Shown: piece after piece, positions 34,246 to 42,514 of the stretch | How positions within the stretch are numbered: the first letter of the stretch is position 1 | Layout of the letters: each line of letters opens with the position of its first letter | Source of the DNA: Flavilitoribacter sp020436695 | Lineage (GTDB): Bacteria > Bacteroidota > Bacteroidia > Chitinophagales > Saprospiraceae | Reading direction: 5' to 3' | DNA length: 64,000 bases | NCBI GenBank assembly: GCA_041392665.1 | Contig: JAWKLQ010000014.1 | Coordinates: 138,821 to 202,820, forward strand | The notes under the pieces: model-generated | The model's database searches: none | Seen by the model: only the letters and a program-made list of their open reading frames with translations | Told to the model about the DNA's origin: nothing | Position numbers and translations under genes: made by a program

Positions 34246-34860
34246 ATGCCCGGCGGAATTTTGGGGGATCAGCAACATAAAGGAAATCAACTACGTCCGG
34301 TGACGCACGCCCTGACCGACTGGGATGATGATCAGTTGATGGGGGAGCTTAGTCGGGGGCGCCTCGCCTGTGGGGCGGTGTTGTTTGAGCGCTATCACCA
34401 TAAACTGATTAACTACTTTTTCCGGCTCTGCCGGCGGCAGGACTGGAGTGAAGACCTGGTGCAGATCACCTTTGAACGCATCATCCGCTATCGGCATACT
34501 TTTCGGGATGAGCTTCCCTTCCGGGCCTGGATGTATCAGATTGCCCGAAGCCAGCTAGCTACTTATTTTAAGCGTCACGGCCGGGAACTCGGAGGCATCT
34601 TTGGTGAAGACCATCGTTTTGGTCAGGAAGCTCCGGCTTCAGCCCGCCTTGAAGCCGACGAACAGGCGGCCCATTTACAAAAAGCCCTCGCTCACCTGCC
34701 CACTGAGTACCGGGAGGTCCTTATGCTGACCCGTTATCAGGGCTTAAAATATAAAGAAGCCGGTCAGGTACTGGGTATCAGCGAAGGGGCGGTTAAAGTG
34801 AAGGTTTACCGTGCTATTCAACAATTAAAAGAGCTGTATTTCAAAATTGATAAGCAATGA
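34246..34860 (+). CDS. ECF-type RNA polymerase sigma factor
   Basis: 204 residues. Sigma region 2 covers about residues 45-110 (LFERYHHKLINYFFRLC, then DLVQITFERIIRYRHTF and PFRAWMYQIARSQL) and region 4 about 145-200 (LPTEYREVLMLTRYQGLKYKEAGQVLGISEGAVKVKVYRA). The N-terminal 30 residues are an unconserved extension; a later start is possible. It overlaps the next gene, a membrane protein of anti-sigma layout, by four bases (ATGA), so the two are translationally coupled and presumably form a sigma/anti-sigma pair. The two DUF4097-like genes downstream are plausible targets or partners. Confidence 0.92.
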   Translation: MPGGILGDQQHKGNQLRPVTHALTDWDDDQLMGELSRGRLACGAVLFERYHHKLINYFFRLCRRQDWSEDLVQITFERIIRYRHTFRDELPFRAWMYQIARSQLATYFKRHGRELGGIFGEDHRFGQEAPASARLEADEQAAHLQKALAHLPTEYREVLMLTRYQGLKYKEAGQVLGISEGAVKVKVYRAIQQLKELYFKIDKQ

Positions 34861-35624
34861 TGGGATCGGAAAAAGATAAACTGGTGGCCTACCTCTTGGG
34901 AGAACTCTCTACAGCGGAAAGCAATGAAGTGGAGCAGAAAATAGCAGGTTCACCGGCATTGCAACAGGAGGTTCAGGAATTGAAGCTGGTACTTGGTCTT
35001 TTCGACCAACAGGAAGAAGTCGAGACTTCAGTTTACCAGCGAGACCGCTTCTACGAATTTCTGGAATTGGAGGCCGGTCAACAAAACCGGAATACTCCAG
35101 CCGCTGCTCGCATCTCCTGGCGTGCTGCCGCGGCAGTCGCTATTCTGGCCATTGGCCTGGGATTCGGAGTTATATGGACCAATCACAGTCGACAGCAGGA
35201 GCAGATCCTGAGCCTCAGCAAAGAGGTGGTAGAAACCCGGAAACTGCTGCTGCTCGCAATGATGGATGAAGCCAGTGCCAGTGAAAGAATACAGGCCATG
35301 AATGTCTCTATGCAGGAAGCAGAGCCGGACCAACGCGTGCTGGATGCACTGATCGATCGCCTGCACAACGATGAGAACGTAAACGTACGTCTGAAAGCCG
35401 CCGAATCAATCGGTCGCTTCATGCAATATCCGGGTGTGGCCGATGCGGCTATACAGGCTATGGAACTGGAAGACAGCCCGGAGATCCAGATCACTTTGAT
35501 CGAATCGTTGACCAACTCTTTACGTAAGGAGGCGGTGCCGAGCTTTCGCCGTCTGTTGAAACGTGAGGATGTCCCGGAAGTGGTACGGGATGTGGCTGCT
35601 TTCGGACTCGAAACGATGATTTAG
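34857..35624 (+). CDS. Anti-sigma-like membrane protein with C-terminal HEAT repeats
   Basis: 255 residues, overlapping the ECF sigma gene by four bases. Residues 1-80 are cytoplasmic and resemble anti-sigma N-termini (LVAYLLGELSTAESNEVEQKI). A single membrane helix lies at about 95-113 (AVAILAIGLGFGVIW), then a coiled coil. The extracytoplasmic end (about 160-255) consists of two or three HEAT-type helical repeats (DALIDRLHNDENVNVRLKAAESIGRF, then PEVVRDVAAFGLE). I see no His-Cys zinc motif in the cytoplasmic part, so zinc-dependent binding of sigma is unlikely. A HEAT domain in the periplasm would give a protein-interaction surface for stress sensing. The function is inferred from gene order and layout. 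Confidence 0.75.
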   Translation: MMGSEKDKLVAYLLGELSTAESNEVEQKIAGSPALQQEVQELKLVLGLFDQQEEVETSVYQRDRFYEFLELEAGQQNRNTPAAARISWRAAAAVAILAIGLGFGVIWTNHSRQQEQILSLSKEVVETRKLLLLAMMDEASASERIQAMNVSMQEAEPDQRVLDALIDRLHNDENVNVRLKAAESIGRFMQYPGVADAAIQAMELEDSPEIQITLIESLTNSLRKEAVPSFRRLLKREDVPEVVRDVAAFGLETMI

Positions 35625-35662
35625 CGGAATGCTGGGATTAATGGATTTACAGACATTAGGAT

Positions 35663-35752
35663 CCCAACATCCTTCTGTCCCACTGTCCCAACATCTCACT
35701 GTCCCAACATCTCACTGTCCCAACATCCTAACATCCCACTGTCTCAACATCC
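35663..35752. repeat. Tandem 16-base repeat CACTGTCCCAACATCT
   Basis: Two exact units (35681-35696 and 35697-35712) are flanked by degenerate copies on both sides, filling the gap between the anti-sigma-like gene and the next gene. It is pyrimidine-rich and not strongly self-complementary. Confidence 0.75.
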
Positions 35753-35780
35753 CAATTCAAAAACTTTTCAACCAATATTA

Positions 35781-36542
35781 ATGATGAAGACATCACCGAT
35801 TGTTCTAGCATTACTCCTGGCCTGTTTCGCCTTGCAGGCCCAAAGCATCAATAAGGCATTCAGTGCTACGGGCACTATTGTACTGACCATGGATAATACG
35901 GATCTGACCATTGAGGGCTACTCCGGTACGGAAGTCCAGATCGAAGCCGCCGGCTATGAAGGACCGCCCGAGCGCGCCAAAGGTCTACGGGCTCTTTCTT
36001 CCCGCGGGCAGGATAATACCGGTTTGGGATTGGAGATCACTACCAGCGGTGGCACGATGGAGATCAAGAAAACGAGCGGTCAGTCTGTGGATTACCGGAT
36101 CAAGGTACCGCAGCGGGCCAATCTGAAAATTGAGGAAGACGGCTGGGGCGGCAGTGGCGATTACGAAATCCGCGGGTGTCAGGGTGAAATTGAGATCCTG
36201 ACTACTAATTCCGACATGGTGTTGGAAAATGTCAGCGGTCCGATCATCGCCAAATCTACCTCCGGGGATATCACCGTGAAATACGGAACGCTCAATACCG
36301 AAAAACCGACATCGATCGTAAATACCAGTGGTTTCATTGATGTTTCTTTCCCGTCAGCAGCGAAAGCCAGCCTGAAGCTGCGCAGCATCTCCGGAGAGAT
36401 CTATTCCGATCTGGACCTGAAAGTCCCCGATAATGATTTCAAGCAGAAGTACTCCTCGAAGATCGATGGCGACCTCAACGGTGGCGGCGTGGAGATCAGC
36501 CTGCATGCGATCAGCGGCGACATCTATTTACGTAAGCAATAA
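35781..36542 (+). CDS. Exported DUF4097-like beta-strand protein
   Basis: 253 residues with a signal peptide (LLLACFALQAQS). The mature protein is made of short beta strands with recurring S-G-[DE]-I pattern (TSGDITVKYG, ISGEIYSDL, ISGDIYLRK), typical of DUF4097 proteins, which form a beta-helix-like or adhesin-like fold. It is the first of two tandem paralogues downstream of an ECF sigma/anti-sigma pair, an association common in Bacteroidota. Location is periplasm or outer membrane surface. The biochemical role of DUF4097 is not established; cell-envelope stress response is a reasonable guess from the gene order. Confidence 0.8.
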   Translation: MMKTSPIVLALLLACFALQAQSINKAFSATGTIVLTMDNTDLTIEGYSGTEVQIEAAGYEGPPERAKGLRALSSRGQDNTGLGLEITTSGGTMEIKKTSGQSVDYRIKVPQRANLKIEEDGWGGSGDYEIRGCQGEIEILTTNSDMVLENVSGPIIAKSTSGDITVKYGTLNTEKPTSIVNTSGFIDVSFPSAAKASLKLRSISGEIYSDLDLKVPDNDFKQKYSSKIDGDLNGGGVEISLHAISGDIYLRKQ

Positions 36543-36593
36543 TATTTTTACTGTCGGTCTTATCGGCCGATGGGAGATCACCCAACTGTAAAT

Positions 36594-36658
36594 TATATGG
36601 TGAGTAGGCGATATGGTGATGTTGTGAGAGACTCACCATATCACAAAATCACCATATA
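36594..36658. repeat. Nested inverted repeats TATATGGTGAGT/GATATGGTGAT
   Basis: TATATGGTGAGT (36594) can pair with ACTCACCATAT (36631) or ATCACCATATA (36648), and GATATGGTGAT (36610) with either, giving competing hairpins between the two DUF4097-like genes. Confidence 0.55.
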
Positions 36659-36686
36659 ACCAAATCACCGACTTACCATTCAAATC

Positions 36687-37430
36687 ATGAAACGTACCAT
36701 TATCCTTTTTACTTTACTGATCGGCATTACCTCACTGGCTTTGGCCCAACGCATGACCAAAGTAGATGAAGCCACGTTTAAAGTACCTTCCAGCAAGAAG
36801 ATAGAAGCCAATCTTAAGTTTGCCAAAGACATTGTTATTTCCTCCTGGAACCGGTCGGAGATTGGCCTGAAAAAGACGATCACCTACAGTGATGAAGCCT
36901 TACTGACTATCGACCAGCAAAAGGCGGAAGAAAAAGCCGGCGTACTGGTCATCGAAACGGATTACGATATGAAAGATCGTAAGAACGACCGTTATAACTG
37001 CTGGAGCTGTGACGACGAAAATTGGAATGGAAAGGAATGTATATGCTTCCAGATCAGTTACGAACTAATGCTTCCGGCTGGGATGGATCTGAGTCTGGAA
37101 ACTATTTCCGGCGATATCACCATGGGCAACTATTCCGGAGGGAATATGGAGCTGAATTCCATTTCCGGTGGCATTGAAATTAAAGGTTACCGCGGGGCGA
37201 TCCGGGCAAAGTCCATCAGTGGCTTTGTCGATTTCTCTTCCCCTTCAAGTCAGGGCCTGGATGTTGCTTTCAAATCAGTTACCGGAGAGATCTATACTGA
37301 TTTTGACATGAAGCTGGACGAAGGCAGCACGGCCTGGTCCAAGCGCCTGAACCGCAGCGTAAACGGCGGCGGCAAAAAGATAGCTCTGGAAACCGTTAGC
37401 GGCGACATCTTCTTCAGGAAGGCAAACTGA
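36687..37430 (+). CDS. Exported DUF4097-like protein, second paralogue
   Basis: 247 residues with a signal peptide (LLIGITSLALAQ). Like the preceding protein it ends in strand repeats of the form ISGDITMGNYSGG, ISGGIEIKGY and VSGDIFFRK. It differs by a cysteine-containing insert in the middle, NCWSCDDENWNGKECICF, with four cysteines that could form two disulfides or bind a metal. The gene ends in a 17-base overlap with the convergent DapA-family gene. It probably works in the envelope with its paralogue; no enzymatic motif is visible. Confidence 0.78.
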   Translation: MKRTIILFTLLIGITSLALAQRMTKVDEATFKVPSSKKIEANLKFAKDIVISSWNRSEIGLKKTITYSDEALLTIDQQKAEEKAGVLVIETDYDMKDRKNDRYNCWSCDDENWNGKECICFQISYELMLPAGMDLSLETISGDITMGNYSGGNMELNSISGGIEIKGYRGAIRAKSISGFVDFSSPSSQGLDVAFKSVTGEIYTDFDMKLDEGSTAWSKRLNRSVNGGGKKIALETVSGDIFFRKAN

Positions 37431-38490
37431 CCTGTTCGAGAAAACGCTGAACAAAAGCATCATCGTTCAGTTGCGGATAGGCCTGATACACCCGGTCAAT
37501 CTCCAGAGATTGACCGGGTGAAAGGTCTTCTTCCGGGTCAAGACACCAAATGCCTTTCAATAATCCCTGTCGGTACAATACCTCATGGATGCCGGCGATA
37601 CAACCCGCAAAATTATTTGCGGCATCAAAAAAAGCAGCATTGGCATCGGTCACCTGAATGGCTTCCGTCAGTATTTGCGGTGGAATTTTTGCCCCGGAAT
37701 CGACCAGTTGATGAATGCGGTCGAGAAGTAGTACAGCCTCATGGGTCCAGACCGCCCAATGTCCCAATAAACCACCAACGATACGCTTTTTTACCACGCC
37801 TCTGGGTGTGGAAATGGCATATTCACTTAGCAGATCGACAACAATGTTGTCATCGTTACCGGTATACAGCGCGATCTCCTCGCAGCGATCGGAATGCGCT
37901 ACAGCCTGCACCACATCCAGCGTCTGATAGCGGTTGAAAGGTGCCATTTTTATGGCATACAGGTTATCGATTGCCGACAGGTCTTCCCAAAATTTTTGTG
38001 ACAACAATTTTCCGCCAACGGCTGGCTGCAGATAAAAACCGAACAAAGGCATGACCTCACTCACCGCTTTCGCCCGCCGGATCAGCTTTTCTTCCGACCA
38101 GTCACTTAATCCATTGGAGCTGAGTAACACCAGATCATAACCGAGACTATGCGCCAGTTCTGCTTCCTGCACCGCCTGAGCAGTTGGTCCGCTTACCCCC
38201 GCAATTTTGATAAAGGGGCGGTCGATACCTGATCTGTCTACCTCTTCTGCCGCGAGTGACAGCACTTTTTCGTAAAGTCCGACCTTTGGATCCCGAATGG
38301 CAAATTGAGTGGTATGTACTCCAACCGCCACGCCGCCGGCTCCGGCCTCGATATAGTAGCGGGTAAGCAAGCGTTGGTGATTTTCGTCCAGCTTGCGGTT
38401 TCCAGTAAGTGCCAGGGGATGGGCCGGAATGACGGTGCCGCGCAATAGCAGGTCTTTTATATTTTGATGAAGGCCTGGTTTATTGGACAT
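37414..38490 (-). CDS. Dihydrodipicolinate synthase-family aldolase/lyase
   Basis: 358 residues from the ATG at 38490; upstream in-frame codons are poor. It is a class I (beta/alpha)8 barrel of the DapA/N-acetylneuraminate lyase superfamily. The Schiff-base lysine lies in LYAIKMAPFNRYQ, and GAGGVAVGVHTTQF matches the first half of the barrel. It is longer than biosynthetic DapA (about 290 residues), with an extended C-terminal helical region, and differs in the glycine-rich substrate loop, so it is a catabolic or otherwise specialised lyase acting on a 2-keto acid. An epimerase-like and an Nramp-like gene lie upstream in the same direction; this trio recurs in some Bacteroidota in my recollection. 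The substrate is unknown. Confidence 0.82.
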   Translation of the reverse strand: MSNKPGLHQNIKDLLLRGTVIPAHPLALTGNRKLDENHQRLLTRYYIEAGAGGVAVGVHTTQFAIRDPKVGLYEKVLSLAAEEVDRSGIDRPFIKIAGVSGPTAQAVQEAELAHSLGYDLVLLSSNGLSDWSEEKLIRRAKAVSEVMPLFGFYLQPAVGGKLLSQKFWEDLSAIDNLYAIKMAPFNRYQTLDVVQAVAHSDRCEEIALYTGNDDNIVVDLLSEYAISTPRGVVKKRIVGGLLGHWAVWTHEAVLLLDRIHQLVDSGAKIPPQILTEAIQVTDANAAFFDAANNFAGCIAGIHEVLYRQGLLKGIWCLDPEEDLSPGQSLEIDRVYQAYPQLNDDAFVQRFLEQVSLPS

Positions 38491-38618
38491 AATGGTACTT
38501 TCTTTTGATGGATTAGTTATTATGCCACTGTTGGCAAAGAACTTTTCAAATGACAGCGAAACAAATTGCAGTCTACAGATCAATAGGTGTAAAATGATGA
38601 GGTTTTCTACTGCACACG

Positions 38619-38680
38619 ATTCATCACAACATTACAGCATTATAAAATCACATCATCACAAAATCACAACATCAAAAAAC
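38619..38680. repeat. CATCACAAAATCACAACATC word repeat
   Basis: Imperfect repeats of ATCACAACAT and ATCACAAAATC fill the gap between the epimerase-like and DapA-family genes. The words match those after susD (22511-22573). Confidence 0.45.
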
Positions 38681-39688
38681 ACCATCCCGCGCCTCAAAGT
38701 GAGTAGGTTTATTGATTTCTTCACCACCGGTTCTTATCCATTCCGCCGTCCATTCGATCATTTGGTTGGTCGTTACCCGTGGAGGCCCCATAAGCCGCTG
38801 AGACTCGCGGGCATCACTCAGAAGCGCCGTCGGCATGGGCTCGTTCACCAGCTTGGGTGTTTTTCCGAGTAATTTTCCAAAAGTTAGAGCCAGTTGCCTG
38901 ACTTCCAGTACTTCCGGGCCGGTGATATTCAGAATGCGGGGAGGGCTGTCGGTATGCAGCAGGGATCGTATGGCGTATTCATTGGCGTCACCTTGCCAAA
39001 TTACGTTGACATGTCCCATCCTAAGATCGATCTCCTCTTCGTTCCATACTTTGCGGGCGATATCGTTTAGTACCCCATACCGGAGATCCAGGGCGTAATT
39101 CAGGCGGTAGATCAACACCGGCGTCTGGTATTGTTGTGAGAAATGTTCGAACAGTCGCTCCCGCCCCAAACACGACTGGGCATATTCTCCTACAGGTTCA
39201 GCCGGTGTGAGCTCCGAAGCACCAGAACCGCTCACCGGAGTGAATGGATAGATATTCCCGGTCGAGAAAACTACAATTCGGGCATCCCGGAAGGTTTCGG
39301 CTACCCGCCCCGGCAGATAAGTGTTCATCGCCCAGGTGTAGGCCTGATTGCCGGAAGTGCCGAATTTTTGTCCGGCCATAAAAATGACATTCTTCACCCT
39401 GGGCAGGCTTTGCAGGAACGCTTCATCCATCAGGTCCCCGGCAATGGTCTCGATACCGGAAACTTCCAGAGCCTCTCTTTTTTTAGGGTCTGAAAAACGG
39501 GAAACGCCGATCACTCTTTTATTCAGCTTTCCTTCCAGGATGGCTCGTCGGGCCAGTCGGGCCAGGCTGGGGCCCATTTTGCCACCTATGCCCAGGATGA
39601 GCAGGTCACCGTCTAATTGATGGAGGTCGGCGACCAGCCGCTCGGACGGACGCGTCAGCTGCTCTTCTAATTCCGCTATATTTTTCAT
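38672..39688 (-). CDS. NAD-dependent epimerase/dehydratase-like protein with altered active site
   Basis: 338 residues with an extended-SDR Rossmann fold. The dinucleotide loop LILGIGGKMGPSLAR is near residues 30-45, and a Ser/Thr region precedes it (VFSTGNIYPF). The usual YxxxK catalytic motif reads YAQSCLGRE: the tyrosine is kept, but the lysine is replaced by cysteine. The enzyme may thus be catalytically altered or act only as a binding protein. The gene overlaps the upstream Nramp-like gene by four bases, and a DapA-family gene follows after a 180-base gap. The operon suggests uptake of a compound followed by its conversion, but no pathway can be named. Confidence 0.8.
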   Translation of the reverse strand: MKNIAELEEQLTRPSERLVADLHQLDGDLLILGIGGKMGPSLARLARRAILEGKLNKRVIGVSRFSDPKKREALEVSGIETIAGDLMDEAFLQSLPRVKNVIFMAGQKFGTSGNQAYTWAMNTYLPGRVAETFRDARIVVFSTGNIYPFTPVSGSGASELTPAEPVGEYAQSCLGRERLFEHFSQQYQTPVLIYRLNYALDLRYGVLNDIARKVWNEEEIDLRMGHVNVIWQGDANEYAIRSLLHTDSPPRILNITGPEVLEVRQLALTFGKLLGKTPKLVNEPMPTALLSDARESQRLMGPPRVTTNQMIEWTAEWIRTGGEEINKPTHFEARDGVF

Positions 39689-40890
39689 GTTGTGATCATG
39701 GTTAGAATGTGATTTCCGGCCAGGAAAAGCAGCAATAAGAGACCTGCTCCGGCCAGGATATTTTGCATAGTCGTATTGGCTAAAGCCCCCATCCGGCCGG
39801 TATCATTGGCAAGTAACAGAATAACAATGGCCACCAGCGGTGCTACAATAATAGTGAAAGCCTGTGCAAAAATAATGAGCTGCAAAGGAAAGGTGCCGAA
39901 GTAGACGGCAATTCCGGCCCCGAGCACGATCACCAGCATGATCAGTCTTCTGACCGGCCAGAGATGTAGCTGCTGACCCAGGCCGAATGCATCGGCCAGC
40001 AGTGCTCCACCGATGGTGGCATTGCCGACCAGCGAGGAAAAGGAGGCCGCAAAAAAACCGGTCATGAAAGCCAGTGTGGCAAAGCGTCCAAAGAGAGGCT
40101 CTAATGCCAGTGCCAGTTCGGCCGGGGTATTGACCGATATTTGCTGGCGATGCAGCACAGCTGCAGCGCAGATCATGATCATGCTGCTCAGTAAACCCAG
40201 TGTAATGATACCGCTTCGACTTTCGGTTTTGGCCCGCCCCAGATCATCGGCCTTCCAATGCTTTTCCCTAACCAGATAGGCCTGATAAAAAGCGGCAGCG
40301 ATAGAAAAACTGGAAGCGAAAAGAGCAATGGTAAGTCCTTTACTGCCATTCGGAACAGTCGGTATCAAGCCGGCTATCAGCGCTGAAATATCAGGCCGAC
40401 TTAGTACCAACGTCAGTAAAAAACAGGCCAGCATCAGCAAGACCATAACGATCATGATCCGCTCCAGGATTTTGTAAAAGGATCGGAAAAACAACAGGGC
40501 AATGGCGGCGAGTGAAAAGAAAATGATCCAGGGCGTAGAGGAAATACCCGTCAGCCCGGAAAAAGCCACTCCCGCACCAATGGAGTTACCGGTCTGAAAA
40601 GCAGCCGTAATGATGAAAATGCAGATCCCCAGGATAATGGCCGCCGCTTTGCCGTATTTGCTCCGTACAACTTCCAGGAGAGAATCCTTATTGGCCAGCC
40701 CAATGCGGGTACTCATTCCGGTATAGACGATCATAAAGAAAACGGCTACAACGATGGCCCAAAGTAGTTGATATCCAAACCCGGCACCTAATTTGATCAT
40801 AATGGTCAGGCTGCCCGGGCCGAAAACCAGTGCGGCCGTGATCAGGCCGGGACCAATATGGCGGAATAGTTGCTGCTCCTTTTTATTCAT
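39685..40890 (-). CDS. Nramp-family transporter lacking the canonical metal-binding motif
   Basis: 401 residues with about eleven membrane helices. The start MNKKEQQLFRHIGPGLITAALVFGPGS aligns with Nramp helix 1, but the metal-binding DPGN is GPGS here. Helix 6, which normally provides an MPH motif, reads ALFASSFSIAAAF. Classical Mn2+/Fe2+ Nramp chemistry therefore seems unlikely; related Bacteroidota proteins form a separate clade within the family, whose substrate I do not know. It overlaps the epimerase-like gene by four bases, so it is the first gene of a three-gene unit with a DapA-family lyase. A non-metal, possibly organic substrate is conceivable. Confidence 0.85.
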   Translation of the reverse strand: MNKKEQQLFRHIGPGLITAALVFGPGSLTIMIKLGAGFGYQLLWAIVVAVFFMIVYTGMSTRIGLANKDSLLEVVRSKYGKAAAIILGICIFIITAAFQTGNSIGAGVAFSGLTGISSTPWIIFFSLAAIALLFFRSFYKILERIMIVMVLLMLACFLLTLVLSRPDISALIAGLIPTVPNGSKGLTIALFASSFSIAAAFYQAYLVREKHWKADDLGRAKTESRSGIITLGLLSSMIMICAAAVLHRQQISVNTPAELALALEPLFGRFATLAFMTGFFAASFSSLVGNATIGGALLADAFGLGQQLHLWPVRRLIMLVIVLGAGIAVYFGTFPLQLIIFAQAFTIIVAPLVAIVILLLANDTGRMGALANTTMQNILAGAGLLLLLFLAGNHILTMITT

Positions 40891-40910
40891 AGTGTAAGAT
40901 GAAAATAGTG

Positions 40911-40957
40911 GTGGGGCAATGGTATCGAAATCTTACAGGTGTAATACCATTACCACA
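40911..40957. promoter_or_regulatory. Inverted repeat between divergent Nramp-like and LVIVD genes
   Basis: AATGGTAT (40918-40925) and ATACCATT (40944-40951) are perfect complements, extending to 12 of 15 bases with an 18-base spacer. Its location 20 bases before the Nramp-like start makes it a candidate operator. Confidence 0.35.
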
Positions 40958-41120
40958 TAGACGTTATGGACCTAATTCACCATTATCCGAGGCCTATCTG
41001 TAAATAAGGTTGAATAATACATGTTCCATCCCAACCCTTTTTAATATGCCGGTAGTCTACACAATCAAAGGAATTCCGAATCTAGTTGTTGCTTCAGATT
41101 TAATCAGAAAAACAGAGACC

Positions 41121-42422
41121 ATGTCCAGAATTCTACTCGCTTGTTTTATGATCGGTTTGGCCTTCAGCCTTAACAGCTGTCTTGAAGATAAATGTCAGGC
41201 TACCCGCCAATATACGGTCTATAAGCCGATTTATGCCAAAATGGAGGAATATAGAAATGCCGTACAACCGGAAGGAGCACACACGCTGGGTAATACCGGA
41301 GCGCTCTATATTTACCAGAACTATATTTTCATCAATGAGCTCCGGGAAGGTATTCACATCATCGATAACACCGATCCGTCGAATCCGACACCGATCGCCT
41401 TTTTAAACATCCCCGGCAATTCCAATCTGGCCGTACGCAATAATCTGCTTTATGCCGATAATTATGTCGATCTGGTTGTAATGGACATTTCCGATCCGCT
41501 CAATGTGAAATATGTGGGCCGTACGGAGAATGTCTTTGACTCCTATCCTTTTTACGAAGATCTCGGTTATCTGGTGTATTACGAAGAATCGGAAGAGACT
41601 GTGGAGTTGAGTTGCAGCGATCTGAATTACGGTCGGGATATCTTCTGGTTTCAGGATGATTTCATTGCCGTTGATGTGGCCTTCGGTGCACCGGAAGTGC
41701 TGAGCAGCCAGGCTGGTTTTGATAGTGCAAACTCTTCTGACGGCTCCAATATCGGGCAGAGCGGCTCACTGGCTCGTTTCAGCATCATTGACAAATACCT
41801 GTATTCAGTATCCGAATATGACCTCCGGGTATTCGATCTGAAAGACCCGGTCAATGCGGAACTGGCTTCCACTATCAATATCGGCTGGGGTATTGAGACG
41901 ATCTTTCCCTATAAAGACAATCTTTTTATCGGTGCCAACAACGGCATGTACATCTATGATAACAGTGATCCGTTAAATCCGACCCAGCTTTCGCTATTTC
42001 AGCACGCTACGGCTTGTGATCCGGTATTTGTAGATGGAGAAACGGCTTATGTGACCTTGCGCGATGGGCAGGAGTGCCAGAGTTTCTCCAACCAACTCGA
42101 TGTAGTGGATATCAGCGATCTGTCTGCGCCGCAATTGCTGGCTACCCATCCGATGCAACATCCGCATGGCTTGTCGGTGAGCAATGACCGCCTGTATCTC
42201 TGCGAAGGAGACTTCGGTTTTAAAGTCTTCGATGTATCGGATTACCACACTATCGGAGAGCACCAACTGGCTCAGGTTGATGACTTCTCAGCCTATGATG
42301 TCATTACGATCTCACCGCGCAATCTGGCGATCGTGATCGGGAAGGATGGTTTATATCAGTTTGATATTACGGATCCGGCCAGCCCACAGCGACTGAGTTT
42401 GTTGCCGACAGGGAGGGAGTGA
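41121..42422 (+). CDS. LVIVD-repeat lipoprotein (beta-propeller), first paralogue
   Basis: 433 residues from ATG 41121; the in-frame sequence upstream has no signal character. The lipobox is LNSCLED. The body contains LVIVD-type blades, each of the form [GL]hxhhD[IV]SDPxxP (for example IHIIDNTDPSNPTPIAF, DLVVMDISDPLNVKY, LRVFDLKDPVNAE and LDVVDISDLSAPQLL), indicating a beta-propeller of about seven blades. Such proteins are surface or periplasmic, and no enzymatic activity is known. The next gene encodes a close relative, so the pair arose by tandem duplication. Confidence 0.85.
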   Translation: MSRILLACFMIGLAFSLNSCLEDKCQATRQYTVYKPIYAKMEEYRNAVQPEGAHTLGNTGALYIYQNYIFINELREGIHIIDNTDPSNPTPIAFLNIPGNSNLAVRNNLLYADNYVDLVVMDISDPLNVKYVGRTENVFDSYPFYEDLGYLVYYEESEETVELSCSDLNYGRDIFWFQDDFIAVDVAFGAPEVLSSQAGFDSANSSDGSNIGQSGSLARFSIIDKYLYSVSEYDLRVFDLKDPVNAELASTINIGWGIETIFPYKDNLFIGANNGMYIYDNSDPLNPTQLSLFQHATACDPVFVDGETAYVTLRDGQECQSFSNQLDVVDISDLSAPQLLATHPMQHPHGLSVSNDRLYLCEGDFGFKVFDVSDYHTIGEHQLAQVDDFSAYDVITISPRNLAIVIGKDGLYQFDITDPASPQRLSLLPTGRE

Positions 42423-42514
42423 CGGTAATTAATGGGGAATATGGCTAAGAAGACATTTATGGAAGATAGCTATGGAACACTAACGACCTATCAAATAACC
42501 TAAAACCAACCAGT

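Noticed and set aside
35663..35752. CRISPR-like array
   Set aside because: The units are 16 bases, directly adjacent and without unique spacers; no cas genes are present in the window.
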